Source of the DNA: Gonocerus acuteangulatus
Lineage: Eukaryota > Arthropoda > Insecta > Hemiptera > Coreidae
Reading direction: 5' to 3'
DNA: 64,000 nucleotides
Assembly: GCA_946811695.1 (NCBI GenBank)
Contig: OX328127.1
Location: forward strand, 52,049,274 to 52,113,273
The notes below the pieces were generated by a model that was given only the letters and a program-made list of their open reading frames with translations, was not told the DNA's origin and did not search any database. A program made the translations under genes and the position numbers. Positions 12,252-23,474 of the stretch are shown one piece after another; position 1 is the stretch's first letter; every line of letters starts with the position of its first letter.

Positions 12252-12551
12252 ATAAAAGGTATCCGTTCTCTTCTATTCTGAAAAAGCGTAAATTACTTTG
12301 TCTGTCCCTGGGTGGCACTGTACCGCCGCTTCCTCCTGTTTACAGCTTCGGCCTATCTAAGAGTCCTCAGGCTGGCTACTGCCAGTGGTATCACACATAG
12401 TGGTTCTGCTGCAATAGGTACTGTAGATCCTCTAATGTTTGCCAACTCATCAGTTTTTTCATTCCCGTGGCTGCTAGAGTGTCCCAGAACCCACTCCAGC
12501 TAGACACTGTTCTGACGGCCCAGGGCGTATAAGCTGTGAGGATAGTTTGTT

Positions 12552-12611
12552 ATTTTTTATTTATTTTTTTTTTTTTTGGGTGCGTCGACTGCTATGGTCA
12601 TTGGCACCAAA
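12552..12611 (-). mobile_element. SINE tail-only insertion with perfect TSD
   Basis: This 60-bp insertion contains, on minus, GGTGCCAATGACCATAGC... followed by poly(A). It is flanked by the exact 11-bp duplication gatagtttgtt at 12541-12551 and 12612-12622. It consists of nothing but the 3' module shared with SINE family 1 and the 5S SINE, so it marks a bona fide reverse-transcription event that stopped very early. Confidence 0.8.
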
Positions 12612-12622
12612 GATAGTTTGTT

Positions 12623-13620
12623 GTTAAAATATTGGAATCTGAAGAATATGAAAGCGACAATGAGGCGTTTAACGCCTTTTTATTGGATAATTTTGATTGA
12701 CTAAGATTGACGGCTTTAGAATCAGACACTGAGGCTGACCTTTATCCATGGCCTCGAAGTGCTATCCGGACTAAGCTAGATTCGTTTGGAGTCCCCGCCT
12801 CTCACAATTTCTCTAAATGGAATATGAAAACTTTCATTTACTTGTGTCAAACAGTAAAATTTAAGAGAAGAGCTACGTAAAACATATATTCTCTATAAAT
12901 TGAAACACGATATAGTAACAAGGGGTGGAAAATAAGTGGAAAAGTGAGGATAAGATTGGTATAAATGCTGTTTCTCCTAGAATAGATATTAATGAAGCTT
13001 GGCTCTCTCTGAAGCCCCTGGGGACTTTGCATGTGACCACCGACCATTTGTCTGGTCGGACCTCGATCTGTCTTCTTTAACCCTGGTCGTCCCCTCAAGA
13101 TTTATACCAATCAGAAACAATACGAGAAAAATAGTCCCCCAACCCCCAGACAAAGGAGCTAGGATAACGACCTGCCATTCACCGACTCTTCTCTAATTGC
13201 GCACGCTCTCATCCATCTTTTTATTTAGCCCGGCTCGGCCCCGATTATCCCGAACGTTATTAAGTCCCGGGTTAAACGGAGGATTTTTCAGGGAGCTCCC
13301 CCCCTTCCATCGTGGAGTAATGCCCTTCGGCCCTGAAATATGCCTCCTGCCCGAGGGCCTAAGTCCCCTAACCCCGCTCTAGGTAATTAATGTTGTTTTC
13401 AAGACCAATCCGACCGTATTGATGGCCCCGCAAACCGTCGGCAAACCGCTTAATGTTCTCTTAATGGAAATATATATACATGAATACAAATTTACTCATG
13501 GATAAATGGCTTCACTGGATTTCCCTTTGGGTAAGATAATGGCTTCGTTTTGATAACACATTTTCCCCTAAAAAATCTTAAAAATTAAATAAAGCCTGGA
13601 TTAAAATAAATTATCCGTAA
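12623..13620. other. non-genic; GC-richer block 13000-13380
   Basis: 13000-13380 is relatively GC-rich and holds short ORFs (12999-13196, 13197-13382) with no recognisable domain. It could be a diverged coding relic or regulatory DNA; unresolved. Confidence 0.3.
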
Positions 13621-13624
13621 TATA

Positions 13625-13889
13625 TGAGGAGGTGAGATGCGAAACTCGTTCATTCCACTTGAACATATTTTTCGGGAAACTCAAAAAACATACCACGTCT
13701 TGTAGAGTGGTCAGATAATTTTTTTTTTGCTTTCGAAAGGTACAGCTTGCCTGTAGAACTGAGCTTAAAATGAAAAAAAAAAAAAAATACTGATTTAAAG
13801 GCAAACAAAAAAAAATAAAATAACGAAGTATGGAATGAGAAAGTTTTGCAGCAAAATGTTTAAAGGAAAGAGTTTTGCTGCACACAACA
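13625..13889. repeat. dispersed repeat family E, copy 1
   Basis: ATGAGGAGGTGAGATGCGAA at the left and AGAGTTTTGCTGCACACAAC at the right correspond to ATGAGGAGGTGAGGTGCAAA and the inverse GTTGTGCAGCAAAACTCT at 18467-18709. Phrases resembling AAAACTCGTTCGTTCC recur. Class unknown. Confidence 0.5.
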
Positions 13890-15867
13890 TAGTCCAGTCA
13901 CCTAAGACATGGAGGTCGCAAAAAAACGCGTAACGCTGATTTTTGGGGGTGTTGTTCGGGACCACCCCAGTAGTGTGTACCCAATTTTTCAGCTACGAAA
14001 GACCTGTGCTAACTGCTCAACAGTCGAAAGACATTAAAATGTTTGGACTTTTTTTTGTTTTTTGCTTATAGGTCCTTAACCATTCATCTTTCAACAATTT
14101 GTATTCTTTGCTTTTTTAAAGTACATAAAATTTAAAAACTTTTGGTACTAAAACAAACTTTTTAGGTAGAATAACTTCCGAGATACAGATCTTCAAACTT
14201 TGGCTACTTTTCCCAAAAAGTGCACAATTAAACTATCAGGCGTGTTTGGAGGGATATGCAGGCCCGACCCCTCTAGTTATGGTGGTTTTTTGACCCCCCC
14301 CCCCTCCCCACTACCACATATCCCCCCATCTACCTCCTCCTCAACCCCCAGTCCACTCAAAAAGTAATAAAACACAGAAAGAAATGTCTGAAACATGGTG
14401 TAATGGTTCATGCTATTTGCCAGGCACAGCCAGTTCCAAGAAGGACGTTGTTTGGTTTTTAAAGATAACTAGACACCCAAAGGGCCTATAGACTTCAAAT
14501 TGCACTTCAATTGAAGCTAATAGTGGATATTTTAGGCATTTAAAGTTACTTTTTGAAAAGTAAATTTAATCCGGGCATACTTTCTACGTTATTGGCAGAA
14601 AAGTGACGAAAAACAAGGGTTTTATCGGTTTTTCGCAATTTGTTACTTATTGGTGCGCTTTAGCGAAAAAATGACAGATCTAAAATCGACATAAAATTCA
14701 ATTTTCTACAATAATCCGTCATAAAAATAACCCCTTTCTATTGGAGATTCCAGAGTTAGGGTCTCTGGAGAAGAACTGGAGAAATTTGAGGGGTCGTGCA
14801 TTAGGTCCAATGAAAGTTCATTCGACCACGTTAAGACCCACCAAGTTTCGTTTTTAAATTTCAAAAACTGTGGGAAAAAAGGGGGGTGCCAATCGAGTTT
14901 TGAACACCCTGAATGTGACTGTTAACACGATAGCGGCCAAAGTTTTCGTTTATTCTTCACGAAACGTGGTATATACCGTTCAAATAGCAAACGATTGAAC
15001 GAGTTCGTTAACCACCAAAATCGGTCCACCGGGAGGGGGGTTTACCCCGGACCCAAAACAATAATTTGACCATACCAGCCGTAGTTTTTCTTATATTTCA
15101 ACGAAACTCGGTATTCGTTATTTTAATCTAAAGAGAGAAATCCGTTGTAAAAATAAACTAAATCGGTTTATTAGGAGGGGAGGTTTACTCCGGACCCACA
15201 ATACCAATTTGCCACTGCCAGCCGTAATTTTTGTTACATTTCAACGAAACTTGGTATTCGTGGCGGTAATCAACAGAGAAAAAATGGGTTGTAAAAATAA
15301 ACTAATTCGGGTTATGTGGAGGGGGGGGGGGTTTACTCCGGACCTAATGTACTAATATAGTCATACCGGTCGTAATTTCTGCTGTATTTTAACGAAACGC
15401 GGTATACGTCGTGGGTATCGTCATGAGTATCTCATGAGAAAGAAGTGTTGTAAAAATGAAGTAAATCGGTCTATTGGAAAGGAGGGTTTACTTTAAACTC
15501 TGTTTCATTACAATTAGTCATCCAGACGTAGGTTCCCAAAGCCGCCTTGAGGAGCGCTATCTCCCACAAGGGGACTGTATCCTGTCCTGCGTCAGATCAA
15601 AAGACGGAAAATGAAGTTTTTGTGTATTTATTAAGTAGTACAGTATCATGTATAAACATAACTCTGGAAGCAAATTATTTACAAAATTAATAATTCAACA
15701 GTCCTCATAAGAAATGTAAATGAGCAGAACTATTCACGTTTTTATTTTATTTATATAGGTTATTTACAGCAAATTATTCAGTAATGTAGTCTACACTACA
15801 AAAATTCTGAGGAAAGTGCTTAGTGCAGCTCCTGCGTGACGCACTTTTGTCTTAGGTGACTGGACTA
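13890..15867. mobile_element. candidate DNA transposon with 19-bp TIR
   Basis: TAGTCCAGTCACCTAAGAC at 13890-13908 is exactly inverted at 15849-15867. If the outer TA is read as a target duplication, the TIR is 17 bp with a TA TSD, as in Tc1/mariner-like elements. The interior has no transposase ORF, and its right half is a copy of repeat family A. The alternative is a local inversion that duplicated this 19-mer. Confidence 0.55.
14930..15850 (+). repeat. repeat family A, copy 1 (lacks left end)
   Basis: Aligned by eye with the complete copy at 55153-56336. It has the TGTTAACACGATAGCGGCC start, then tandem ~143-bp units each carrying an AATCGGT and a TTTACYCCGGACCCA phrase. The unique segment from GAGCGCTATCTCCCAC follows, and the terminal AAGTGCTTAG...GCAGCTCCTGCGTGACG closes it. 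The terminal GCAGCTCCTGC is a small hairpin. Confidence 0.7.
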
Positions 15868-16009
15868 ACACGGGAATGACCGAGTTTTAATTCACACAGG
15901 ATAAGTTGCTCTTCCAATAAGGATAATAATATGAGGTGAAGAAAACAACAGCAAGATTTTTTTTAATAAGTAATATTTATTTAGGTTTACAGCTTTTTAT
16001 TAATTGATT

Positions 16010-16440
16010 TACCTCTTCGTTGACTGGTCGAACGTTTTCGAACTGAGAAAATGAATCGAAGTATTCCTGAGGGTCTGTTATTGTATCCATTTTTTTTTTT
16101 TTTTTTTAATTTTCGATATGGCCGACGACACGATCAGCGGGAAGGAAAGAGTGATCAACAACAGAATACATAATAGACATTTTTTGGCAGTTGCTTTTTT
16201 CATTAAGAAGCTTGTAAACATACCTATCACAGAAATGTTTTTATTCCGGCCAGGGAAGCCATCACAGAATAATTTGATTTCTTCGAGGTTTGAGAGGTCT
16301 TTACATATAAAGTGGTGGTATAAGATTGAAGATATTTCATAAGATTCTTTCAAGCTCTCATTTTCTAGCCGTGTATAGATGAACACTGATTTCGTGTTCT
16401 AAACATTGGTGGAATGGCTTTCGCAAATGGTAAAATTATA
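16010..16440 (-). pseudogene. transposon gene relic (left arm copy)
   Basis: The minus strand encodes in two frames a fragment with IKLFCDGFPG, RNKN and then, after a frame change, HSFLPADRV. A C-terminal part with ITDPQEYFDLFS follows. The same gene is longer in the right arm. A homopolymer run near 16091-16108 and a frameshift break it. The motif set resembles a widespread arthropod transposon-borne protein with an acidic (CDG...Q/RNKN) RNase H-like pattern; I cannot name the superfamily. Confidence 0.6.
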
Positions 16441-16446
16441 GAGGTA

Positions 16447-16790
16447 AAAAAAAAAAAAAAATCAGTCCCGTAACAGGCCCTAAGGGGCCCATACTATAGA
16501 GCTATCTGATTCATGACCATACGGCTTGCTAGGGAGATAGTGTGGTCAGCCCTATGCCCCGGCCACCTGATTTTTCCCTTTGCTGCTTCGATTGCTAGGG
16601 TCATTAGCACCAAGATATCCATTAATAAATTAATTAAAGCCTGGGTTGGCCTACGGGCGGTCAGGATACCGAATTCAACCCATGAACTAAGACATTAGAA
16701 GATAAAAATCTTTAGTGCTTGTCCGGGATTTGAACTAAGGGCCTCCAACATATGAGTCCAGTGCTCTACCACTGAGCTAACCTCGCCTCC
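16447..16790 (-). mobile_element. SINE family 1 in left arm
   Basis: Near-identical inverted copy of 19248-19590, with the same duplication (atagaggta at 16438-16446 and 16791-16799). Both arms therefore derive from one SINE insertion that preceded the inverted duplication. Sense-strand tail is poly(T). Confidence 0.85.
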
Positions 16791-16900
16791 ATAGAGGTAT
16801 AATTGCCTACTATAATAAGCAGCTTATTCAAGAACTCGAGGCAGGACTTGATTTTTCTGGTAATCAAAAGAAATTTTGAGCACAGTCGGGTCAGTGAATC

Positions 16901-16947
16901 CAGTGCTCTACCACTGAGCTAACCTCGCCTCCATAGAGGTATAATTG
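16901..16947 (-). mobile_element. SINE-1 head fragment at rearrangement junction
   Basis: It repeats the sequence of 16758-16805 (CAGTGCTCTACCACTGAGCT..., then the TSD and ATAATTG) directly next to the inner boundary of the inverted duplication. It looks like a template-switch scar rather than an independent insertion, since it carries the same flank. Confidence 0.65.
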
Positions 16948-16965
16948 ATATAATAATGATGGTTC

Positions 16966-17055
<90 letters not shown>

Positions 17056-17080
17056 CATATATATGTGTGTATAAATATAC

Positions 17081-17135
<55 letters not shown>

Positions 17136-17161
17136 TATGTATATATATAAATACATATATA

Positions 17162-17214
<53 letters not shown>

Positions 17215-17238
17215 ATTTGAACCATCATTATTTTTTAG
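16942..17238. repeat. (TA)n tract in inverted-repeat frame
   Basis: About 240 bp of TA-rich repeats are flanked by AATGATGGTTCAAATT on the left and its reverse complement AATTTGAACCATCATT on the right. The whole region could extrude as a cruciform. The same arrangement with GGTGGTTCAAATTT occurs at 27510-27577. ORFs here (Tyr-Ile repeats) are artefacts. Confidence 0.85.
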
Positions 17239-17524
17239 TGCTATAGGTTCTGAAACGTAATTCCGTAAGTTCCCCCGTAGGGGGAGGGAGGAACCGCGCT
17301 AAAGGAATATTATAAATTTGGTACATTGCCTTTACATGCCTGGACCAGGTACGTTGAGTGTTTTTATTTCAAGTCTATTGTTTAACAAAGACAAAGATGT
17401 AGCTGCTGACTTGTTAATATGTGTATTTACTACGCATTGATTGGAAAGCGCCTTAAAACATGTTATATGTTCATCATAAGTTGTTATTGTTCATTTGAAT
17501 CTTGTTGCCGTCTCCATTTAAGTA

Positions 17525-17640
17525 ATACAGAATTTTTCCCCCTAGATTGCGCATTCGTCCCACTTTGCGCCGGTGGGAATCGAACCCACCATCTCTCGCT
17601 TATGAATCCTAGGCGCTAGCCACTAGACCACGGGAGACCC
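17525..17640 (-). mobile_element. tRNA-like sequence, SINE head (family 3)
   Basis: The minus strand reads CCGTGGTCTAGTGGCTAGC (A-box, Glu/Asp-type), a degenerate anticodon arm, and GGTTCGATTCCCACCGG (B-box). The acceptor stem pairs poorly and the anticodon stem does not close, so it is unlikely to be a functional tRNA gene. The sequence after it (TGGGACGAATGCGCAATC) reappears near 26380-26403, suggesting a dispersed element. Confidence 0.6.
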
Positions 17641-18460
17641 CTTGATGCTCATCATCTGGAATGTTCATTTTTGATTTATAAAATGGCGACATAAGAAATA
17701 AATTTTAAAAAATAAAGTCAAAAAGAATTTAAGAAACAATTGAGAACCACTTAGTGTTAGCATATTTAGTGTTTGTAATAATAATATGCCTTTCACTATT
17801 TGTCAGTAATATTTAGAGCTACATTTAACTACTTTTTCCTTCGGGAAGTCTATGGTCAATCTAGTAAAGAGAAAAGTTAATTACTAATTGAAGAAGTATA
17901 TGAAAAAGCTTCTTGTATCCTGTGGAGAGCTGCAAACATCAGATATTTTGCTGACAATAATGACATATTGTAAAATGATTCAGCACATTTTCACAAAAAG
18001 GGAACCACTTTTCTTTGAAAGAGATTCATTAAATAACTTAATCCAAAACCAAAGTTCTTGGGGAAGAAATTTATTATTATTTTTTATTATTATTATTTTA
18101 TTTTTACGATACTCCACATCATTAGAGAGTAGCGAAATGTTTATTGACAATATCTCTAGAAATTTAAATAGTACATATATTTTTTCATTTTATATTTTTC
18201 TATTTATTCCTGCTTTTAAAATTTAATTAATTAATATTATGCCAATCTTTCGTCAATCCACAATTATATTTAATTTGTATAATTTTATTTATTTTTTAAA
18301 AAACCTTATTTATTTTTTATTTGAATTTATTTTTTTATAACCAGACCTGGCTGAGTTATGAAGGTGGCTTCATACCTCAGACTTGTCTTTCCTGGTATTA
18401 TTGTTTCAATAAATAACGGTTTTAGAGGTTAAAAAGTGGTAAAATAATACTTAATATTTT
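17641..18460. other. AT-rich non-genic stretch between the inverted arms
   Basis: An ORF at 17888-18226 (112 codons) shows no recognisable domain and ends in low-complexity hydrophobic sequence. Not supported as a gene. Confidence 0.4.
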
Positions 18461-18461
18461 A

Positions 18462-18720
18462 CATATGAGGAGGTGAGGTGCAAAACTCGTTCGTTCCATT
18501 TTTTAAAAAAAATGAGATGACAGTGGATTCTAAAAGATATTTTAATGCTCTTCCAACATATGTTATGGGGTTGGAGGAAAACTTGTTATTTCATATAGTT
18601 TTTAGCTATAAAAAATAGCGGTTTGATGCAGAACTGATTCGTTCCATAGCTCAGTGTGTTTCAAAACTCGTTCGTTATTCGTTGTGCAGCAAAACTCTTT
18701 GGTTCCTATGGTTTGTACCA
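18462..18720. repeat. dispersed repeat family E, copy 2
   Basis: CAAAACTCGTTCGTTCC-like phrases recur at 18482, 18632 (variant) and 18664, and the right end carries GTGCAGCAAAACTCT. It matches 13625-13889. Confidence 0.5.
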
Positions 18721-18884
18721 AAGAATTTCTTGATATTTCCAAGTACCGAATCCAAAATATTTCAAAAAAATACTTCATCGGCAGGCAATCTCCTCGAGAG
18801 TGAAGGGGGGGGGGGGAGACTATATAACTGTTAACTTTGGGCCAATAAGGGAATCGGCGAAAAGTTGTTTAAAGCCTCTAGATT

Positions 18885-20062
18885 TTGTGGAGTCCCGTTA
18901 TATTAAAGAGAGGAGAACCAGAAAGTATCTCCCTAGTGACTGGAGAATCAAAAAACTTTCCAATCCAGAAATGTAAATATTGGCTCGTCATGAGAGTTTT
19001 TAATTACGATTACAATATAAGCTTTAAGTCGCCAGGCGCAGATGCATGTTCAGAGTGTATCCGCCTGAAAGCCCAGGTCTCTGTTATGGCATCTGGAAGA
19101 GAAAAAGAGAACGTCATTGTTTTCAAAAGCTTTTTACGATTCGCTGACCCGACTGTGCTCAAAATTTCTTTTGATTACCAGAAAAATCAAGTCCTGCCTC
19201 GAGTTCTTGACTAAGCTGCTTATTATAGTAGGCAATTATACCTCTATGGAGGCGAGGTTAGCTCAGTGGTAGAGCACTGGACTCATATGTTGGAGGCCCT
19301 TAGTTCAAATCCCGGACAAGCACTAAAGATTTTTATCTTCTAATGTCTTAGTTCATGGGTTGAATTCGGTATCCTGACCGCCCGTAGGCCAACCCAGGCT
19401 TTAATTAATTTATTAATGGATATCTTGGTGCTAATGACCCTAGCAATCGAAGCAGCAAAGGGAAAAATCAGGTGGCCGGGGCATAGGGCTGACCACACTA
19501 TCTCCCTAGCAAGCCGTATGGTCATGCATCAGATAGCTCTATAGTATGGGCCCCTTAGGGCCTGTTACGGGACTGATTTTTTTTTTTTTTTACCTCTATA
19601 ATTTTACCATTTGCGAAAGCCATTCCACCAATGTTTAGAACACGAAATCAGTGTTCATCTATACACGGCTAGAAAATGAGAGCTTGAAAGAATCTTATGA
19701 AATATGTTCAATCTTATACCACCACTTTATATGTAAAGACCTCTCAAACCTCGAAGAAATCAAATTATTCTGTGATGGCTTCCCTGGCCGGGAATTATTC
19801 TGTGATAGGTATGTTTACAAGCTTCTTAATGAAAAAAGCAACTGCCAAAAAATGTCTATTATGTATTCTGTTGTTGGTCACTCTTTCCTTCCCGCTGATC
19901 GTGTCGTCGGCCATATCGAAAATTAAAAAAAAAAAAAAAAAAAAAAAAATGGATACAATAACAGACCCTCAGGAATACTTCGATTTATTTTCTCAGTTCG
20001 AAAACGTTCGACCAGTCAACGAAGAGGTAAATCAATTAATAAAAAGCTGTAAACCTAAATAA
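18885..20062 (+). pseudogene. transposon gene interrupted by a SINE (right arm)
   Basis: The first part (18885-19214) includes SPGADACSECIRLKAQ, a Cys-containing motif common in transposon-borne proteins of the kind that later carry a CDG...NKN motif, and then ISFDYQKNQVLPR. Reading continues into YYSRQLYLY, where a 343-bp SINE inserted at 19248. It resumes as LYNFTICESHST and goes on to IKLFCDG, HSFLPADRV and TDPQEYFDLFS, ending at 20062. There is a stop at 19212-19214, the SINE, a frameshift near 19790-19860 and an A-run at 19924-19949. It is dead. Beyond the shared motif style I do not know its transposon superfamily. Confidence 0.65.
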
Positions 20063-20116
20063 ATATTACTTATTAAAAAAAATCTTGCTGTTGTTTTCTT
20101 CACCTCATATTATTAT
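19138..20116. repeat. right arm of ~1-kb inverted duplication
   Basis: Reverse complement of 15923-16900. This arm keeps upstream gene sequence (18885-19137) that the left arm lacks, so it is probably the parental copy. Confidence 0.85.
19248..19590 (+). mobile_element. SINE family 1, full length, plus strand
   Basis: Starts GGAGGCGAGGTTAGCTCAGT (A-box), has B-box-like AGTTCAAATCC, a ~270-bp body with the GGTGCTAATGACCCTAGC module, and ends GGGACTGA plus ~15 T's. The 9-bp duplication tacctctat lies at 19239-19247 and 19591-19599. It is inserted in sense orientation within a transposon gene. The terminal poly(T) on the same strand as the tRNA promoter is unusual for an animal SINE. Confidence 0.88.
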
Positions 20117-20570
20117 ATATGAGTGTCAGAAGTATTTCGATGTATTGGCTACCCTCTGTTAGTAAGTCATGTAAGGACACACCCGACTTACCCATTCGTA
20201 CTTACTAGACAGAAAAGAAAGACCGACTCGCAGACAGTGTAACAGAACTCTAACTGTTAAACATATACTGACACGCCTACTTTATATTATATATTTAAAA
20301 AATGAATGATTATATTATATTTGTCCAAATTATGAGAATATAAGATAATAAATTGAGAGCTCGGCTGAAAAAATTATTTTCCATTTTTTTATTTTTACAT
20401 GCAAAAAATTGCATGGAAAATTTAATTACTTATTCATTTATTAGAACACCACAATTCACGTGACTTCCTCTTCTTATAAAAATAATATTTTAATACATTA
20501 ATTTATCTGCAAAAAAAAAAAAAAATAGCGTGCAAAAGAAATATTATAAGAAGAATAACTTTATATAAAA
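20117..20570. other. AT-rich non-genic stretch
   Basis: Nothing recognisable; contains A-runs near 20512. Confidence 0.4.
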
Positions 20571-20574
20571 AAAA

Positions 20575-21745
<1,171 letters not shown>

Positions 21746-22079
21746 CTGCCCAAATTAATAGGGTTGCTAAACCATACAGCTCTTAGAATAATAAAATAAT
21801 GTTTCAAAATGTGGTGAAAATTAATTCATTTATATACATTCATTTGTATGATTATAAACATTTGTGTAATTTATTATGTACATCTATCTATATGCGAATA
21901 AAAAAATAAGTTAAATATAACAACATTTAATATAATATTTTAATAATATTTGCATATGTATGTGAGAAAATTAATTTCAAGTTCATAAATTTAAGTCCTT
22001 TACAAAATGACATTGTTCACAAAGGAGTTTTTAATGTTTAAAACAAAAAGTTCTATCTTTTTGGAAAGTCTTGGAACTT
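21746..22079. other. AT-rich non-genic stretch
   Basis: No feature supported. Confidence 0.4.
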
Positions 22080-22960
22080 TAAACTTCACTTAATTCTAAA
22101 TATTCTGCATATGTAGACTCTTCTGTAACATCTTTTTTCTTTCTCGATTTCCATTATAATACATTACCAAATAAACTAATAAGAAAACCAGTGGTGGATT
22201 TTCCTTCTAAATGATCATTGAAGAATATAGTCTCTACATCCATCTGTTCAACATTTAGAACCATTTGATATCTTCAACTTTCTTATTTCAACAAAATATC
22301 AAGTATTATTTTGTTTCAAACTATCTATTTCTCTATCCCAAAAATCACAATTGCTTGAACTTTATCAGATTCACCCTCAGCCAATCCAATACTGCTTATG
22401 TTTTCTTGGATAACATCAATATGCCTAGCGACAATGATTTTATTATTCAAAAGTACTTTATATCCCACTTCACTATAACCGATTCAAATGCACATATTTA
22501 CCTTTTTATCCCATTTAGAAGTTATTATTTGTTCGGGTTTCCTAACAAAATCTTTACTACCATATAAATTAAAGTTAGAAACATCTGGTTTCTTTCCAAA
22601 AAATATTTCATAGGGTGTTTTATTCTCAATGGTGTTAGCTAAAGAACGATTTTTCAAATAAGTTGCTGCACGGATAATTTCTGCCCAACATTTTTTTCTA
22701 CAATAGCTTCTGGCAGTAAACAATGAAATATATTCATAATTGTTCTATTAAACCACTCCGTTTAATTCTTGAACATATGCGGGGCAGGGATTAATTTTGA
22801 TAACCTTTTTTTTTGGTAGTCATAATTCTTACTATTTAAATATTCCTTACCAATGTCACATCTCATAATACCAATTCTCTTATTTCCTAAGTTTTCAACC
22901 TCATTTACTTATTGAACAAAGGAATGAAAAACTTCTGTTTTAAGTTTAACAGTTTAAATC
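22080..22960 (-). pseudogene. Ty1/copia pol relic, copy 1
   Basis: The minus strand carries an integrase/post-integrase segment: CWAEIIRAATYLKNRS, then NKTPYEIFFGKKPDVS. Frame-broken traces of VARHVDVIQ follow, all typical of copia-type retrotransposons. It is about 95% identical by eye to 24215-24895, with a small deletion near 22346-22348 relative to that copy. No LTRs could be identified. Confidence 0.75.
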
Positions 22961-23000
22961 CTAGCAATCTTACTTTTTTTTTTTTTTCAAATATAATATT

Positions 23001-23049
23001 TATTTATTTTAAGGGCTTCCGCATCTAAAGCTAGAACCTCAACCTTACG
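23001..23049 (-). mobile_element. SINE tail-only insertion with perfect TSD
   Basis: A 49-bp insert bearing the module (GGTTCTAGCTTTAGATGC...) and an A-rich tail (TAAAATAAATAAATA on minus). It is flanked by the exact 13-bp duplication caaatataatatt at 22988-23000 and 23050-23062. Confidence 0.75.
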
Positions 23050-23474
23050 CAAATATAATATTGATATGTTATATTGTTTAAATGTTCATGTAATAATCTG
23101 TAACTGAGTTTTTTTTATGAATGAAAAAGTAGGTAAGTGGTGCAGGGTTTATGTTATTTATGCCAAAAGGAAAGTTTTAAAAACATATTGTTTCAAATAC
23201 ACTTTCACATATTTTTGGTCATTTTTTTCCTTTCTATTAAAGCTTCTGTTTCAAATTTTATGGTTCATGAGCTCTTCTTTAAGGATAGTCCTTCTATCAT
23301 AGGAAATAGGGGCATCTAAAAAGAAAAACAAATTTAAGATATTTTTCTTGCAGTTATGGACAACAATGAATTAAAGGTATTTGGGAATTTCAATAAGGAC
23401 ATTGATTTGGCGAGCAGCAATATTCCTACCAGAATTGAAACCGTATTTTAACACACTTTTCAAGTGTTTTATGC

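Larger units (their letters stand above)
15923..16900. repeat. left arm of ~1-kb inverted duplication
   Basis: This arm is the reverse complement of 19138-20116 with few differences, separated by ~2.2 kb. It contains part of a transposon gene and the family-1 SINE inside it. One notable difference is at 16228-16250, where the right arm (19792-19806) has instead a second copy of a nearby AATTATTCTGTGAT phrase. Outer boundary ATAATAATATGAGG, inner boundary near GAATC. Confidence 0.85.

Noticed and set aside
16908..17228. Tyr-Ile repeat ORFs (also at 21394, 25795, 27522, 55120)
   Set aside because: Translations of (TA)n tracts.
17560..17640. Functional tRNA gene on minus
   Set aside because: A and B boxes are present, but the acceptor and anticodon stems do not pair; it reads as a SINE head.
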